The notes: generated from the letters alone by a model not told the origin. DNA of 23,406 nt from Nemertoderma westbladi (GCA_032718475.1 JAUCBJ010000934.1:1-23406), one strand, 5' to 3'; positions 1 through 10,971 are shown, counted from the stretch's first letter. Numbers and translations are program-made.

Positions 1-376
1 TATATATATAACAGTAGGCCTATATACTATATCAAATCCTGAAATCTATTATATACAAGTTTGATATGGTGCAATTATAATATATGGAATGGCGTTCGAA
101 GCGAGCCGAGAAAAATTTTACATTTTTCGCTTATGACACATGTCCTGTATACTGTATCACAATCCCTGAATTTTCACTGATTTGTCTTATTTTAACAAGA
201 ATACCCTGACATTTGGCTGGCATTTCAGCGCCCCCTGGTGAGTGCGCCCGGGGGAACATTCCCCCCCCCCTTCCCCCCTCGCTACGCCTCTGCTCTGACA
301 ATACCACCACCTTTAACCTCCTGGGCACGGTACTCACCATCTCCCCCCTTTCATTGCCGTCCACTCCCTGTGACAC
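1..376. other. Non-coding flank, no gene recognised
   Basis: The left edge is TA-rich, starting with a short (TA)n run. Positions 200-300 switch abruptly to GC-rich sequence with a C-run near 264-273 and look like the end of an interspersed repeat. Open frames on both strands here have no recognisable domain and continue out of frame into the integrase relic that follows. No gene is called. Confidence 0.5.
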
Positions 377-744
377 AGTGGGTTCTGGGAATGGATGGTC
401 AGGGTCATTAAGCACGCGCTGCGCAAGAGCTTGGGAGCTTGGGGCGGGCAGCCCTCTCTTTTCACGTGCTCCGAACCATCCTGACCAAAGTCGAGGCCAC
501 GGTGAAATGCAAGCCACTCGTTCAGACATCCGAAGACAGTCCCAAACCATGCACTTACTCCAGCTCATTTCCTTTGGCAGGACCCCACCACCACTGATGC
601 TGCGGCCCTCCTATCGCCAAAGGACTATGAGGGGTACTATCCTCTTCCTCATGCCGCTCCGTGAAAGACCTGCTCTGCAGTTAGCTCCATTCTATGGCCG
701 CCTCCGAAGCCATCTGGGCTTCTTGGACTGCCGAATACCTGTTT
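377..744 (+). pseudogene. BEL/Pao integrase C-terminal fragment, frameshifted
   Basis: This is a relic of the pol gene of a BEL/Pao LTR retrotransposon, covering the end of the integrase catalytic core and the region after it. The family's GFWE block, which carries the catalytic Glu, is read at 380-391, followed by MVRVIKHALRKSLG. The block LRTILTKVEATVKCKPL follows from about 463 in a second frame. A TPAHFL-like block returns to the first frame near 557. The terminal W..W..EYL signature (IWASWTAEYL) is at 712-741 in the second frame again. At least three frame changes are therefore needed to read it, so it is dead. No RT, RNase H or LTR is visible beside it, and it is on the opposite strand to the larger BEL element at 10972-15321. 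Family assignment rests on motif recognition and was not checked by alignment. Confidence 0.8.
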
Positions 745-2611
745 AATGTTAATATTAATTATGTTTAATGCTATGTATGTTATTCGCTCTATTTGTGCTT
801 GCGAACTTTCATAGTAGTAGTTCTTATTGTGTCTGATATCTAATTATTTTCGCCATATTTTGTGTGTCTTATAAACTGACCAGTAGGTCCAATAAGCATA
901 TAAAATACCTTCTCAATTACAATTTTGTGCTCTTTCTCGTGGAGACATCCAATTGGCACCACTGAGCACAGAAATTTTCAGAAATTGAATGCAAACCCCA
1001 AACTTCATACTTCATCGCATTCACTGATATCGCGATACAGTCCCTATCTCATTCTAGATAACGTTTTTCAAACTGGGTACCTTTTCTCTTACCCAACTCT
1101 TACTAACTCAAACCTGTCTGGGTTTCTCAAACTCAAACTCACGTAACCCCCCACTGTAGCATTCATGCAGCGAGCTGTGTATTTAATGGCCCACTCCCTT
1201 ATGTTAAACTCTGCTCTTCACAGAACATATTTTAGTAAAGCCCACACAAAGGAATGGCGCGATTGACATATCTTTGATGAGACACACTGCAAGCCGGCTT
1301 GTCCAGCTTATGTACCTCAACCCATTAAGTCAATAGCCCACAGCAGACAGAGGCCCCTTCCCTATGCAAGTGTCTCACTCAACCAGAGTAATTATCCATC
1401 CCGTACAGACAGCAATGCTGAGTATGGCACTGTTGGAAGTCAAACTCACTCAAATCGTTGTGCCAGTATTTAGTTTAAGTTAGTTTGAGCTGGCTGGCTC
1501 GATCCTCTGATTTCTCAGCTCTTACCTACCGAAATTATCCGTTGACTATCACTAGTAAAAGGTTTGAGAAATGATACCCAGTTTGAGAAATGATATTCAG
1601 AATGAGATATGGACTGTATATCGGAGCCAGTATCTTCCACCCCAGATATCTCGAAAACTAAGCAAGATATGGGAAAACGGTTTCCATAATTGGATTCAGC
1701 ATGAAATTCTGCATTAGATAGGATATGTTGCAAACGTTCGACTTTTTGGTCAGAAAATGCACTACCCTCCCCTAAACAAATCATAACTATTTTTCCATAC
1801 AAGTACATAGATAATACTGTACATAAGCGAATAACTCTGGGTGCAGACTCAACATCTGACCTCACTGCAGAGATATAATTAAGTTTAATGTTAATGATTA
1901 TCCCCTCCCATTATTCCAATAAACATATCCATGTTTATTACCACGCGTACATTATACAACAACACAACGTGTATCATTTAATGATTTAGTACATTCCAAG
2001 CGATTAATTATTAAAATAGGACAGTACAGTAGTATGTATACCAATAAACCACAATGTAGTGAAGGCTATACTTACACCCATCAATATTTCAACTTTCAAC
2101 ATAAATGTTCCCTATACTTGTATTTTACCATAGAGCAGCAGAAGCTCCTGAAAGCTCTCTTAAAACTGCTTTTGCTTAGAGAGATCTCTTTTAGTTATTG
2201 AGTTATCTTGTAATATCTGTCTGTCAAAATGTAAGACAGACATACAGACACAGAACCGACCAACAGACAGACTAGATTCCAACAAAATTAAAACTGACAT
2301 CGGAAATGAAATCAGCGACCCCGAGAAAACCCGGAAATATAATTTCAACTCAGTGGTGCTTCCTTCCTGTCAGACACTATTAACCAATCAGACCCCATTC
2401 CAGCAATTTCGCTCGGGAAGGTTTGAACTTTGAAGACAATTATTATTAGTGGTTTAGTTCGGACAGCGCTGACAAATTAAAATATTTATATAAAATCATC
2501 ATAGCAGCGAAAACGATACCCTAGGATATCGTCAATAAAATACTAATTCACACAATTCAAAAGTAGTTCCTAATGTTACCTAGTTTTTGAGTCAGAGTAA
2601 GCACATCAAGA
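745..2611. other. Intergenic AT-rich stretch without recognised gene
   Basis: No domain was recognised on either strand. Short open frames at 925-1146 (+), 1515-1865 (-) and 2160-2348 (-) have no motif, and their composition is like non-coding sequence. A short direct repeat (GTTTGAGAAATGATA, two copies about 21 bp apart) lies at 1562-1600. After a stop in the 1200s a plus-strand frame of roughly 70 codons stays open to about 1472, but it is not recognisable. Confidence 0.5.
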
Positions 2612-4083
2612 TCAAAGCAGTTCGTGATTAAGTTTGAATTTGCGAGGTCTTTTACGGATGGTGACCAGGGAACAATATATACGCATTCCTGCAGTAGCGT
2701 GATATCCTGCAGTACTGCTTCTTCCTACAGTATTGGTACTGTACATCAGTAATGAGTTTAGTTGTGGAAGGGGAAACATGGTCGATACTCTATTGTAGCC
2801 ACTGATGACCCCTTTAGTTCCCCGTTTAGGTTCAGCTTGAGCAGCGGTGATTCTATCGAATATTACAGTGTTGATGCATCTGTGTAGTGATGGGATTGGA
2901 CATTCAATAGCACGAGCCAATGTACCAATACTATGTTTGAAGGCCTCCAGAGTTATTGGCATAGTTCCAGCTAGATGGTAGAGTGTGGAGTTTCCAACGA
3001 AGTTCGCAGTATTTAGGAGGCGTCTCAATGCAGCCCTATAGGCAGTGTCGAGAACATCGAGATCTTTTTGACACATTGAGCCAATGTCGAATTTAAGAGG
3101 GGGGTAGAGAACTACTGGGAGAGCCAGACTTCTCCATAGATGGAAGACGGCCGATACTGGTAGCCACTTGGTTGTCCATACTTTGCGACTAAATACGTGC
3201 CCATGTGCGGAGATCGATCGTAGGGACTGCTTAAGAGCATTGCTGCTTTACAATTATTGCATCAATGGCAGTTTTGTATTATTCTCTATTAGAGCTGAAC
3301 GCCCTGGACCAGTTGAATCTGACTTGCTTAAACTTCTATTTCTTTTCTAATTCTTCTATTTTAGATGGATAGCCAGCCCTATGTGGTGAAGTTACAAGTT
3401 GCAGTAACAGAGGTGTGGTGTGAGTAGTTGTTTGTATGATCATGATGGAGTACTGAGCCAAACGATATTTGTTTGAGTCCACTATCTGATGTTATAATGT
3501 GATCTATGTATGATGTGCCATCATTAGCCCCGCGAAATGTAATGATTGGTGCGATAAATTTATTATAAGTGTCCGCTGAAAGCAAGTTCATAGATAAAAG
3601 GAAACAACTGTTCAGATAATTGATCTTTGAGTAGATGCCCTGCTATATTTGAAATCGCTTTTCAAAGTCCTACAAGGTCCTACATCACCGTTCGAATCAG
3701 TTAGAATTATTGGTAGACATCCTTCACATTGTGAGAGGAGGCCTTCGAGGCGACCCAGGAAATCCTGGTATGCTGCTAGGCCGTTCGGAGTGTCTGGAGC
3801 ATAACAAGATAGAAACAAGAGCGGCTGACTACCTCTGTGTGGCTGGCCAGTGATACCGACAATGTCATCACCTCCATTAATCTCTGACCAAGTGCTACTC
3901 CACCAACCCCTCGTACACGGTTTTCAGATTCCATTACTTTGCTGAGGGCGTAAACTGTGTCGAAATCTTCATGGAGGTTGACAAGAAGACTTTGGCACTC
4001 CATTTATCGTGAAGCCAGTGCTCCTGGAGAGCAAGAAAGTCACACTGCGAGTGTGACCTTGATATAGTCCATGTTTGTTAAAA
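2612..4083 (-). pseudogene. LINE relic: endonuclease and C-terminus, RT deleted
   Basis: This is a non-LTR retrotransposon copy read right to left. It opens with an apurinic-type endonuclease: QEHWL (catalytic Glu block) at 4012-4026, then a GVGGVAL block near 3890-3915 in a shifted frame, then FLSCYAPDTPNG and IILTDSNGDVG (the GDFN-like block, degenerate) at 3660-3818. SYIDHIITSD is at about 3484-3513, and a terminal DH...HHTSV block at about 3410-3450. After about 140 bp of unreadable sequence the frame resumes at 3236 with the post-RT region, including WRSLALPVVLY (about 3110-3140) and the C-terminal domain at 2612-3076 beginning MCQKDLDVLDTAYRAALRRL. The RT palm that should lie between these (normally several hundred residues) is absent. 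Two or more frameshifts and stops also break the endonuclease. The clade is not certain; a Jockey/CR1-type layout is plausible. Confidence 0.85.
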
Positions 4084-4704
4084 TCCATGAGTATTTAATG
4101 TACATACCTCATTCAACTGTACATTATCTCTGAATGACTTTTTTTCTCACGAAAAATACTACTCCACCGCCATGTCATAACCGTTTTTTGCAATTTTTGG
4201 ATTTATATCAAATGTAATTTCATAAGCTTCAATAAATTTCGACCAGTTTTCTTAATTTCATAATATTTCCTGCATCTATATCATTTTTTTAAATGAAAAA
4301 TTTTAAAAAACAGGGTTTCTCCCATTTTTCCTTTTTTTTAAACTGGTAATTTATCAGAAATAGAAAATGAAAATACAAAAAGTGGTAGAAAAATATGATG
4401 AAAATTAACATGCTGGTTTCAAAAAATGTGGTATCGAAAAATAAAAATGAAAAATAACGGAGTTTTTTTAGCGAAATTTTTTAAATCTCACGCTAGGCGG
4501 CGTCAAAAATGTTTTATTTACTTTAATTCTCTTTTCGATGGTATTCGTTTTCTATGCATTTTCAACCACATTGGAGATATAAACAAATTAAAAAATACAT
4601 CGGGGGTGGGGGGGGGGGGGGGGTTGTTACCCCCTTAAAGAGCATGATGTACGGTACTGTATATAAAAAAACTGTACGGTAGCCCTTCTTAGTATAGAGT
4701 GGTC
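4084..4704. other. AT-rich non-coding stretch with a G-run
   Basis: Sequence dominated by A and T homopolymer tracts, with no credible coding frame. AATGTACA and TGTACATT form an 8 bp inverted pair at about 4098-4126. A long interrupted G-tract occupies 4602-4623 and is followed by TTACCCCC, giving a weak G/C inverted arrangement. No gene is called. Confidence 0.5.
4602..4623 (+). repeat. Poly-G tract interrupted by one T
   Basis: A run of about 21 guanines broken by one thymine, at the boundary between an AT-rich block and the foldback element. It could form a quadruplex on the plus strand. It may mark the edge of an interspersed repeat. Confidence 0.8.
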
Positions 4705-5042
4705 GGGTGCAACCTTCTGCGCCCGCGTACAACCTTCGTCCACATCTAATCTTCGCCCGCTTACTGTACAACATTTGCCCGGGGGAAACCTTCGCCCGCA
4801 AGGCATTCTTCAACCGCGAGCAACCTTCGCCCAATACGATTTGTGTTAGTAACCATGAGGGAACTAAAATGGTTACTAACGCGGCATTTTCTAACCAAAA
4901 CATTACTGTAATTGTTTAGTGGGCGAAGGTTGCTCGCAGTCGAAGATTGCCTGCGGGTGAAGATTTCCGCTGGGCTAAAATTGCTCATTTTGGGGGGCGA
5001 AGATTGCACTGGGCGAAGTCTTCTCGCGGGCGAAGTTTTCTG
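4705..5042. mobile_element. Foldback/MITE-like palindromic element of tandem 17-20 bp units
   Basis: The left arm (4705-4856) and right arm (4869-5042) are inverted copies of each other around a 12 bp spacer. The central stem TTAGTAACCAT (4846-4856) pairs perfectly with 4869-4879. A further perfect 18 bp pair joins 4816-4833 with 4920-4937 (TGGGCGAAGGTTGCTCGC on the right). Each arm is a string of about seven diverged units of the type GGGCGAAGATTGC. Counted outward from the centre, successive left units match the corresponding right units (for example second unit about 13/16 and third about 15/18), so the palindrome is older than much of the unit divergence. No transposase and no clear target-site duplication were found, so a foldback or MITE origin is inference. 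Confidence 0.75.
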
Positions 5043-5074
5043 CGTACCCCCTACACCCACACACCCCACCCACT

Positions 5075-5092
5075 CCAATGGGGCCCCATTGG
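5075..5092. repeat. 18 bp perfect palindrome
   Basis: CCAATGGGGCCCCATTGG reads identically on both strands. It follows a CA/C-rich tract just outside the right arm of the foldback element. No function can be assigned. Confidence 0.9.
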
Positions 5093-5464
5093 TTTTAATA
5101 ATATATATTAATATAAATGAACCTAAAAACATAAAATTACACCATCCAAAAGACGTTATTTCTATATTTACAGTAGATACGACTGATATGACATAGGCTT
5201 ATATCGTAAACGTATGCACGGCGTTGTGACATACTGAGAATTGTGGATTGTGACCACTGAAGTCGTGAATTATTTCAGATAAATCTAATTGAAAAGAAAA
5301 TGTAAATGTGTCCACACAGAATGAATAGGTTTCCGGTTATGAATTGAAGAATGCTCTATGAATGGAGCTATATCTAAGATATAAATATTTATTGAACAGC
5401 CACAAATACATAAATAAATGAGGTTCTTTTATCATTGTGATAATGATCGGTAAATTTCTCACAA
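5093..5464. other. AT-rich spacer, nothing recognised
   Basis: AT-rich sequence between the foldback element and the minisatellite. No open frame with a recognisable product and no notable repeat was seen. Confidence 0.5.
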
Positions 5465-5526
5465 CTTGCGGGCCCCTTCTAACTTACGGGCCCCCGGCAG
5501 CTGCCCCCCTTAATCCGTCCCTGCCA
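5465..5526. mobile_element. Possible DNA-transposon terminus (hAT-like end)
   Basis: On the minus strand this reads CAGGGACGGATTAAGG followed by a G-rich stretch and CAGCTGCC. That resembles the CAGGGGCGGATCCAGG-type ends of hAT-like elements common in animal genomes. Only one end is visible and no matching inverted terminus or 8 bp duplication was found. The minisatellite begins 18 bp further on. The assignment is from motif resemblance only. Confidence 0.4.
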
Positions 5527-6051
5527 GAAAAACTCGAATGGATCTGTGCCTCCATCAGTGGTGGATGCGATGGTCGTGGACCCGCCATAACTGTGTCTCC
5601 ATCGGTGGTGGATGCGATGGTCGTGGACCCACCATACCCAGTGGTGGATGCGATGGTCGTGGACCCGCCATAACTGTGTCTCCCTCAGTGGTGGATGCGA
5701 TGGTCGTGGACCCGCCATAAACTGTGTCTCCATCGGTGGTGGATGCGATGGTCGTGGACCCCCCATAAACTGTGTCTCCATCGGTGGTGGATGCGATGGT
5801 CGTGGACCCGCCATAACTGTGTCTCCATCAGTGGTGGATGCGATGGTCGTAGACCCGCCATAACTGTGTCTCCATCAGTGGTGGATGCGATGGTCGTGCA
5901 CCCGCCATAACTGTGTCTCCATCAGTGGTGGATGCGATGGTCGTGGACCCGCCATAACTGTGTCTCCATCAGTGGTGGATGCGATGGTCGTGGACCCCCC
6001 ATAAACTGTGTCTCCATAGGTGGTGGATGCGATGGTCGTGGACCCGTCATA

Positions 6052-7860
6052 ACTATGTCTCCATCAGTTGTGGATGCGATGGTCGTGGACCCGCCATATC
6101 TGTGTCTCCATCAGTGGTGGATGCGATGGTCGTGCACCCGCCATAACTGTGTCTCCATCAGTGGTGGATGCGATGGTCGTGGACCCGCCATAACTGTGTC
6201 TCCATCAGTGGTGGATGCGATGGTCGTGGACCTACCATAAACTGTGTCTCCATCGGTGGTGGATACGATGGTCATGGACCCGCCATAAACATTGTCTCCA
6301 TCAGTGGTGGATGCGATGGTCATGGACCCGCCATAACTGTGTCTCAATCGGTGGTGGATGCGATGGTCGTGGACCCGCCATGAACTGTCTCTCCATCGGT
6401 GGTGGATGCGATGGTCGTGGACCCGCCATAAACTATCTCTCCATCGGTGGTGGATGCGATGGTCGCGCACCCGCCATGATTGTGTCTCCATCGGTGGTGG
6501 ATGCGATGGTCGTGGACCCGTCATATCTGTGTCTCCATTGGTGGTGGATGCGAAGGTCGTGGACCCGCCATAAACTGTCTCTCCATCGATGGTGGATGTG
6601 ATGGTCGTGGACCCGCCATAACTGTGTCTCCATCGGTGGTGGATGCGATGGTCATGGACCCGCCGTAACTGTGTCTCCATCAGTGGTCGATGCGATGGTC
6701 GTGGACCCGCCATAACTGTGTCTCCATCGGTGGTGGATACGATGGTCATGGACCCGCCATAAACATTGTCTCCATCAGTGGTGGATGCGATGGTCGTGGA
6801 CCCACCATACCCAGTGGTGGATGCGATGGTCGTGGACCCGCCATAACTGTGTCCCCCTCAGTGGTGGATGCGATGGTCGTGGACCCGCCATAAACTGTGT
6901 CTCCATCGGTGGTGGATGCGATGGTCGTGGACCCGCCATAAACTGTGTATCCATCAGTGGTGGATGCGATGGTCGTGAACCCGCCATAAACTGTGTCTCC
7001 ATCGGTGGTGGATGCGATGGTCGTGGACCCGCCATAACTGTGTCTCCATCAGTGGTGGATGCGATGGTCGTAGACCCGCCATAACTGTGTCTCCATCAGT
7101 GGTGGATGCGATGGTCGTGGACCCGTCATAACTATGTCTCCATCAGTTGTGGATGCGATGGTCGTGGACCCGCCATATCTGTGTCTCCATCAGTGGTGGA
7201 TGCGATGGTCGTGCACCCGCCATAACTGTGTCTCCATCAGTGGTGGATGCGATGGTCGTGGACCCGCCATAACTGTGTCTCCATCAGTGGTGGATGCGAT
7301 GGTCGTGGACCTACCATAAACTGTGTCTCCATCGGTGGTGGATACGATGGTCATGGACCCGCCATAAACATTGTCTCCATCAGTGGTGGGTGCGATGGTC
7401 ATGGACCCGCCATAACTGTGTCTCAATCGGTGGTGGATGCGATGGTCGTGGACCCGCCATGAACTGTCTCTCCATCGGTGGTGGATGCGATGGTCGTGGA
7501 CCCGCCATAAACTGTCTCTCCATCGGTGGTGGATGCGATGGTCGTGCACCCGCCATGATTGTGTCTCCATCGGTGGTGGATGCGATGGTCGTGGACCCGT
7601 CATATCTGTGTCTCCATTGGTGGTGGATGCGAAGGTCGTGGACCCGCCATAAACTGTCTCTCCATCGGTGGTGGATGCGATGGTCGTGCACCCGCCATGA
7701 TTGTGTCTCCATCGGTGGTGGATGCGATGGTCGTGGACCCGTCATATCTGTGTCTCCATTGGTGGTGGATGCGAAGGTCGTGGACCCGCCATAAACTGTC
7801 TCTCCATCGGTGGTGGATGCGATGGTCGTGGACCCGCCATAACTGTGTCTCCATCGGTGG
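6052..7860 (+). repeat. Higher-order duplication in the minisatellite, 1079 bp offset
   Basis: A diagnostic string of unit variants (ACTATGTCTCC, CAGTTGTGG, GTGCACCC, CTACCAT, GATACGATGGTCATGG, ACATTGTC) at 6052-6600 recurs in the same order 1079 bp downstream from 7131. The second copy contains an extra 142 bp (three-unit) duplication, with matching segments starting at 7559 and 7701. Downstream of it the offset becomes 1221 bp (CGCCGTAAC at 6661 and 7882). The pair at 5612 and 6785 is offset 1173 bp, two units more than 1079. Confidence 0.9.
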
Positions 7861-8654
7861 TGGATGCGATGGTCATGGACCCGCCGTAACTGTGTCTCCA
7901 TCAGTGGTGGATGCGATGGTCGTGGACCCGCCATAACTGTGTCTCCATCAGTGGTGGATGCGATGGTCGTGGACCCGCCATAACTGTGTCTCCATTGGTG
8001 GTGGATGCGATGGTCGTGGACCCGCCATAACTGTGTCTCCATTGGTGGTGGATGCGATGGTCGTGGACCCGCCATAAACTGTTTCTCCATCGGTGTTGGA
8101 TGCGATGGTTGTGGACCTTCCATAACTGTGTCTCCATCGGTGGTAGATGCAATGGTCGTGGACCCGCCATAAACTGTGTCTCCATCGGCGGTGGATGCGA
8201 TGGTCGTGGACCCGCCATAAACTGTCTCTCCATCGATGGTGGATGCGATGGTCGTGGACCCGCCATAAACTGTGTCTCCATCGGTGGTGGATGCAATGGT
8301 GGTGGACCCGCCATAAACTGTGTCTCCATCGGTGGTGGATGCGATAGTCGTGGACCCGCCATAAACTGTGTCTCCATCGGTGGTGGATGGGATGGTGGTG
8401 GACCCACCATAAACTGTGTCTCCTTCGGTGGTGGATGCGATGGCCATGGACCCGCCATAAACTGCGTCTCCATCAGTGGTGGATGCGATGGTCATGGACC
8501 CGCCATAACTGTGTCTCCATCGGTGGTGGATGCGGTGGTTGTGGACCCGCCATAAACTGTCTCTCCATTAGTGGTGGATGCGATGGTCGTGGACCCGCCA
8601 TATTTGTGTCTCCATCAGTGGTGGATGCGATGGTCGTGGACCCGTCATAACTGT

Positions 8655-10777
8655 GTCTCCATCAGTGGTGGATGCGATGGTGGTGGACCCGCCATAAACT
8701 GTGTCTACATTTGTGGTGGATGCGATGGTCGTGGACCCGCCATAACTGTGTCTCCATCAGTGGTGGATGCGATGGTCGTGGACCCACCATAAACTGTGTC
8801 TCCATTTGTGGTGGATGCGATGGTCGTGGACCCGCCATAACTGTGTCTCCATCAGTGGTGGATGCGATGGTCGTGGACCCGCCATAACTGTGTCTCCATC
8901 AGTGGTGGATGCGATGGTCATGGACCCGCCATAAACTGTGTCTCCATCGATGGTGGATGCGATGGTCGTGGACCCACCATAAAATGTGTCTCCATTGGTG
9001 GTGGATGCGATGGTCGTGGACCCGCCATAAACTGTTTCTCCATCGGTGGTGTATGCAATGGTCGTGGACCCGCCATAACTGTGTCTCCATTTGTGGTGGA
9101 TGCGATGGTCGTGGACCCGCCATAACTGTGTCTCCATTTGTGGTGGATGCGATGGTCGTGGACCCGCCATAAACTGTGTCTCCATCGGTGGTGGATGCGA
9201 TGGTCGTGGACCCGCCGTAACTGTGTCTCCATCAGTGGTGGATGCGATGGTCGTGGACCCGCCATAACTGTGTCTCCATCAGTGGTGGATGCGATGGTCG
9301 TGGACCCGCCATAACTGTGTCTCCATTGGTGGTGGATGCGATGGTCGTGGACCCGCCATAACTGTGTCTCCATTGGTGGTGGATGCGATGGTCGTGGACC
9401 CGCCATAACTGTGTCTCCATCAGTGGTGGATGCGATGGTTGTGGACCCGCCATAACTGTGTCTCTATCAGTGGTGGATGCGATGGTCGTGGACCCGCCAT
9501 AAACTGTGTCTTCATCGATGGTGGATGCGATGGTCGTGGACCCACCATAAACTGTGTCTCCATCGGTGGTGGATGTGATGGTCGTGGACCCGCCATAAAC
9601 TGTGTCTCCATCAGTGGTGGATGCGATGGTCATGGACCCGCCATAAACTGTCTCTCCATTAGTGGTGGATGCGATGGTCGTGGACCCGCCATAACTGTGT
9701 CTCCATCAGTGGTGGATGCGATGGTCGTAGACCCGCCATAATTGTGTCTCCATCAGTGGTGGATGCGATGGTCGTGGACCCGAGATAACTGTGTCTCCAT
9801 CAGTGGTGGATGCGATGGTCGTGTACCCGTCATAAACTTTGTCTCCATCAGTGGTGGATGCGATGGTTGTGGACCCGCCATAACTGTGTATCCATCAGTG
9901 GTGGATGCGATGGTCGTGGACCCGCCATAAACTGTGTCTCCATCGGTGGTGGATGCGATGGTCGTGGACCCCCCATAAACTGTGTCTCCATCGGTGGTGG
10001 ATGTGATGGTCGTGGACCCGTCATAACTGTGTCTCCATCAGTGGTGGATGCGATGGTGGTGGACCCGCCATAAACTGTGTCTCCATTTGTGGTGGATGCG
10101 ATGGTCGTGGACCCGCCATAACTGTGTCTCCATCAGTGGTGGATGCGATGGTCGTGGACCCACCATGAACTGTGTCTCCATTTGTGGTGGATGCGATGGT
10201 CGTGGACCCGCCATAACTGTGTCTCCATCAGTGGTGGATGCGATGGTCGTGGACCCGCCATAACTGTGTCTCCATCAGTGGTGGATGCGATGGTCATGGA
10301 CCCGCCATAAACTGTGTCTCCATCGATGGTGGATGCGATGGTCGTGGACCCACCATAAAATGTGTCTCCATCGGTGGTGGATGCGATGGTCGTGGACCCG
10401 CCATAAACTGTTTCTCCATCGGTGGTGTATGCAATGGTCGTGGACCCGCCATAACTGTGTCTCCATTTGTGGTGGATGCGATGGTCGTGGACCCGCCATA
10501 ACTGTGTCTCCATTTGTGGTGGATGCGATGGTCGTGGACCCGTCATAACTGTGTCTCCATCAGTGGTGGATGCGATGGTTGTGGACCCGCCATAACTGTG
10601 TCTCTATCAGTGGTGGATGCGATGGTCGTGGACCCGCCATAAACTGTGTCTTCATCGGTGGTGGATGTGATGGTCGTGGACCCGCCATAAACTGTGTCTC
10701 CATCAGTGGTGGATGCGATGGTCGTGGACCCGCCATAAACTGTGTCTCCATCAGTGGTGGATGCGATGGTCATGGAC
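8655..10777 (+). repeat. Second higher-order duplication, 1376 and 1140 bp offsets
   Basis: Variant order at 8672-9170 (units with CATTTGTGGTGG, CCACCATAAAATG, TTTCTCC and GTATGCAATGG) repeats at 10048-10546 with an offset of 1376 bp. The block at 9421 onward (GATGGTTGTGG, TGTCTCTATC, GTCTTCATC) repeats from 10561 at 1140 bp, a five-unit loss relative to the first offset. This implies duplication of blocks followed by unit-sized deletion. Confidence 0.88.
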
Positions 10778-10971
10778 TTTTTTTTTTTTAGTTTTTTTTT
10801 TAAAGTTTTCTTTAACTCACCACATGAGTTAGGGAATTTTCTTTCGCTTAAATGTGAAAAGGGTTCTATTGTCGTTCCGATGTTATTGATGAGTACAGAT
10901 AATGTATAAAATATAGTATATGAGTGAAACAGACAGCACAATTGATAGATATAACAGACTAGTGTAGTTGC
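10778..10971. other. T-rich junction and flank of the BEL 3' LTR
   Basis: The minisatellite ends in T-runs at 10778-10802, followed by AT-rich unique sequence up to the inferred end of the BEL/Pao 3' LTR. No target-site duplication matching the other end of the element is visible. No gene is called. Confidence 0.5.

Larger units (their letters stand above)
5544..10777 (+). repeat. Large minisatellite, 47/48 bp unit, about 110 copies
   Basis: The unit contains GATGGTCGTGGACCCGCC followed by ATAACTGTGTCTCCATC and a GGTGG spacer. It is 47 bp long, or 48 bp where ATAAAC replaces ATAAC. The array runs 5234 bp without interruption and ends sharply at a T-rich tract at 10778. Two units at about 5612 and 6785 are shortened to 36 bp. 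Blocks are duplicated at 1079, 142, 1376 and 1140 bp offsets. Because 47 is not a multiple of 3, three units rotate through all frames, which produces long artefactual open frames on both strands. The unit carries three CpGs, and many variants are CpG transitions. No gene is inferred inside the array. Confidence 0.97.

Noticed and set aside
131-568. 145-codon minus-strand open frame
   Set aside because: It overlaps the plus-strand integrase relic on the opposite strand and has no motif of its own.
1515-1865. 116-codon minus-strand open frame
   Set aside because: No domain or signal was seen, and it contains a short direct repeat and AT-rich non-coding-like sequence.
4562-5196. Several overlapping open frames on both strands
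   Set aside because: They are explained by the inverted GGGCGAAG-unit array and by the G-run.
7380-8495. 371-codon minus-strand open frame, and many other open frames across 5437-10791
   Set aside because: They are by-products of a 47/48 bp tandem repeat that lacks stops in several frames. Similar frames exist on both strands and the peptide is a pure repeat.
5544-10777. CRISPR-like array
   Set aside because: The repeats are contiguous without unique spacers, and the context is animal genomic DNA.
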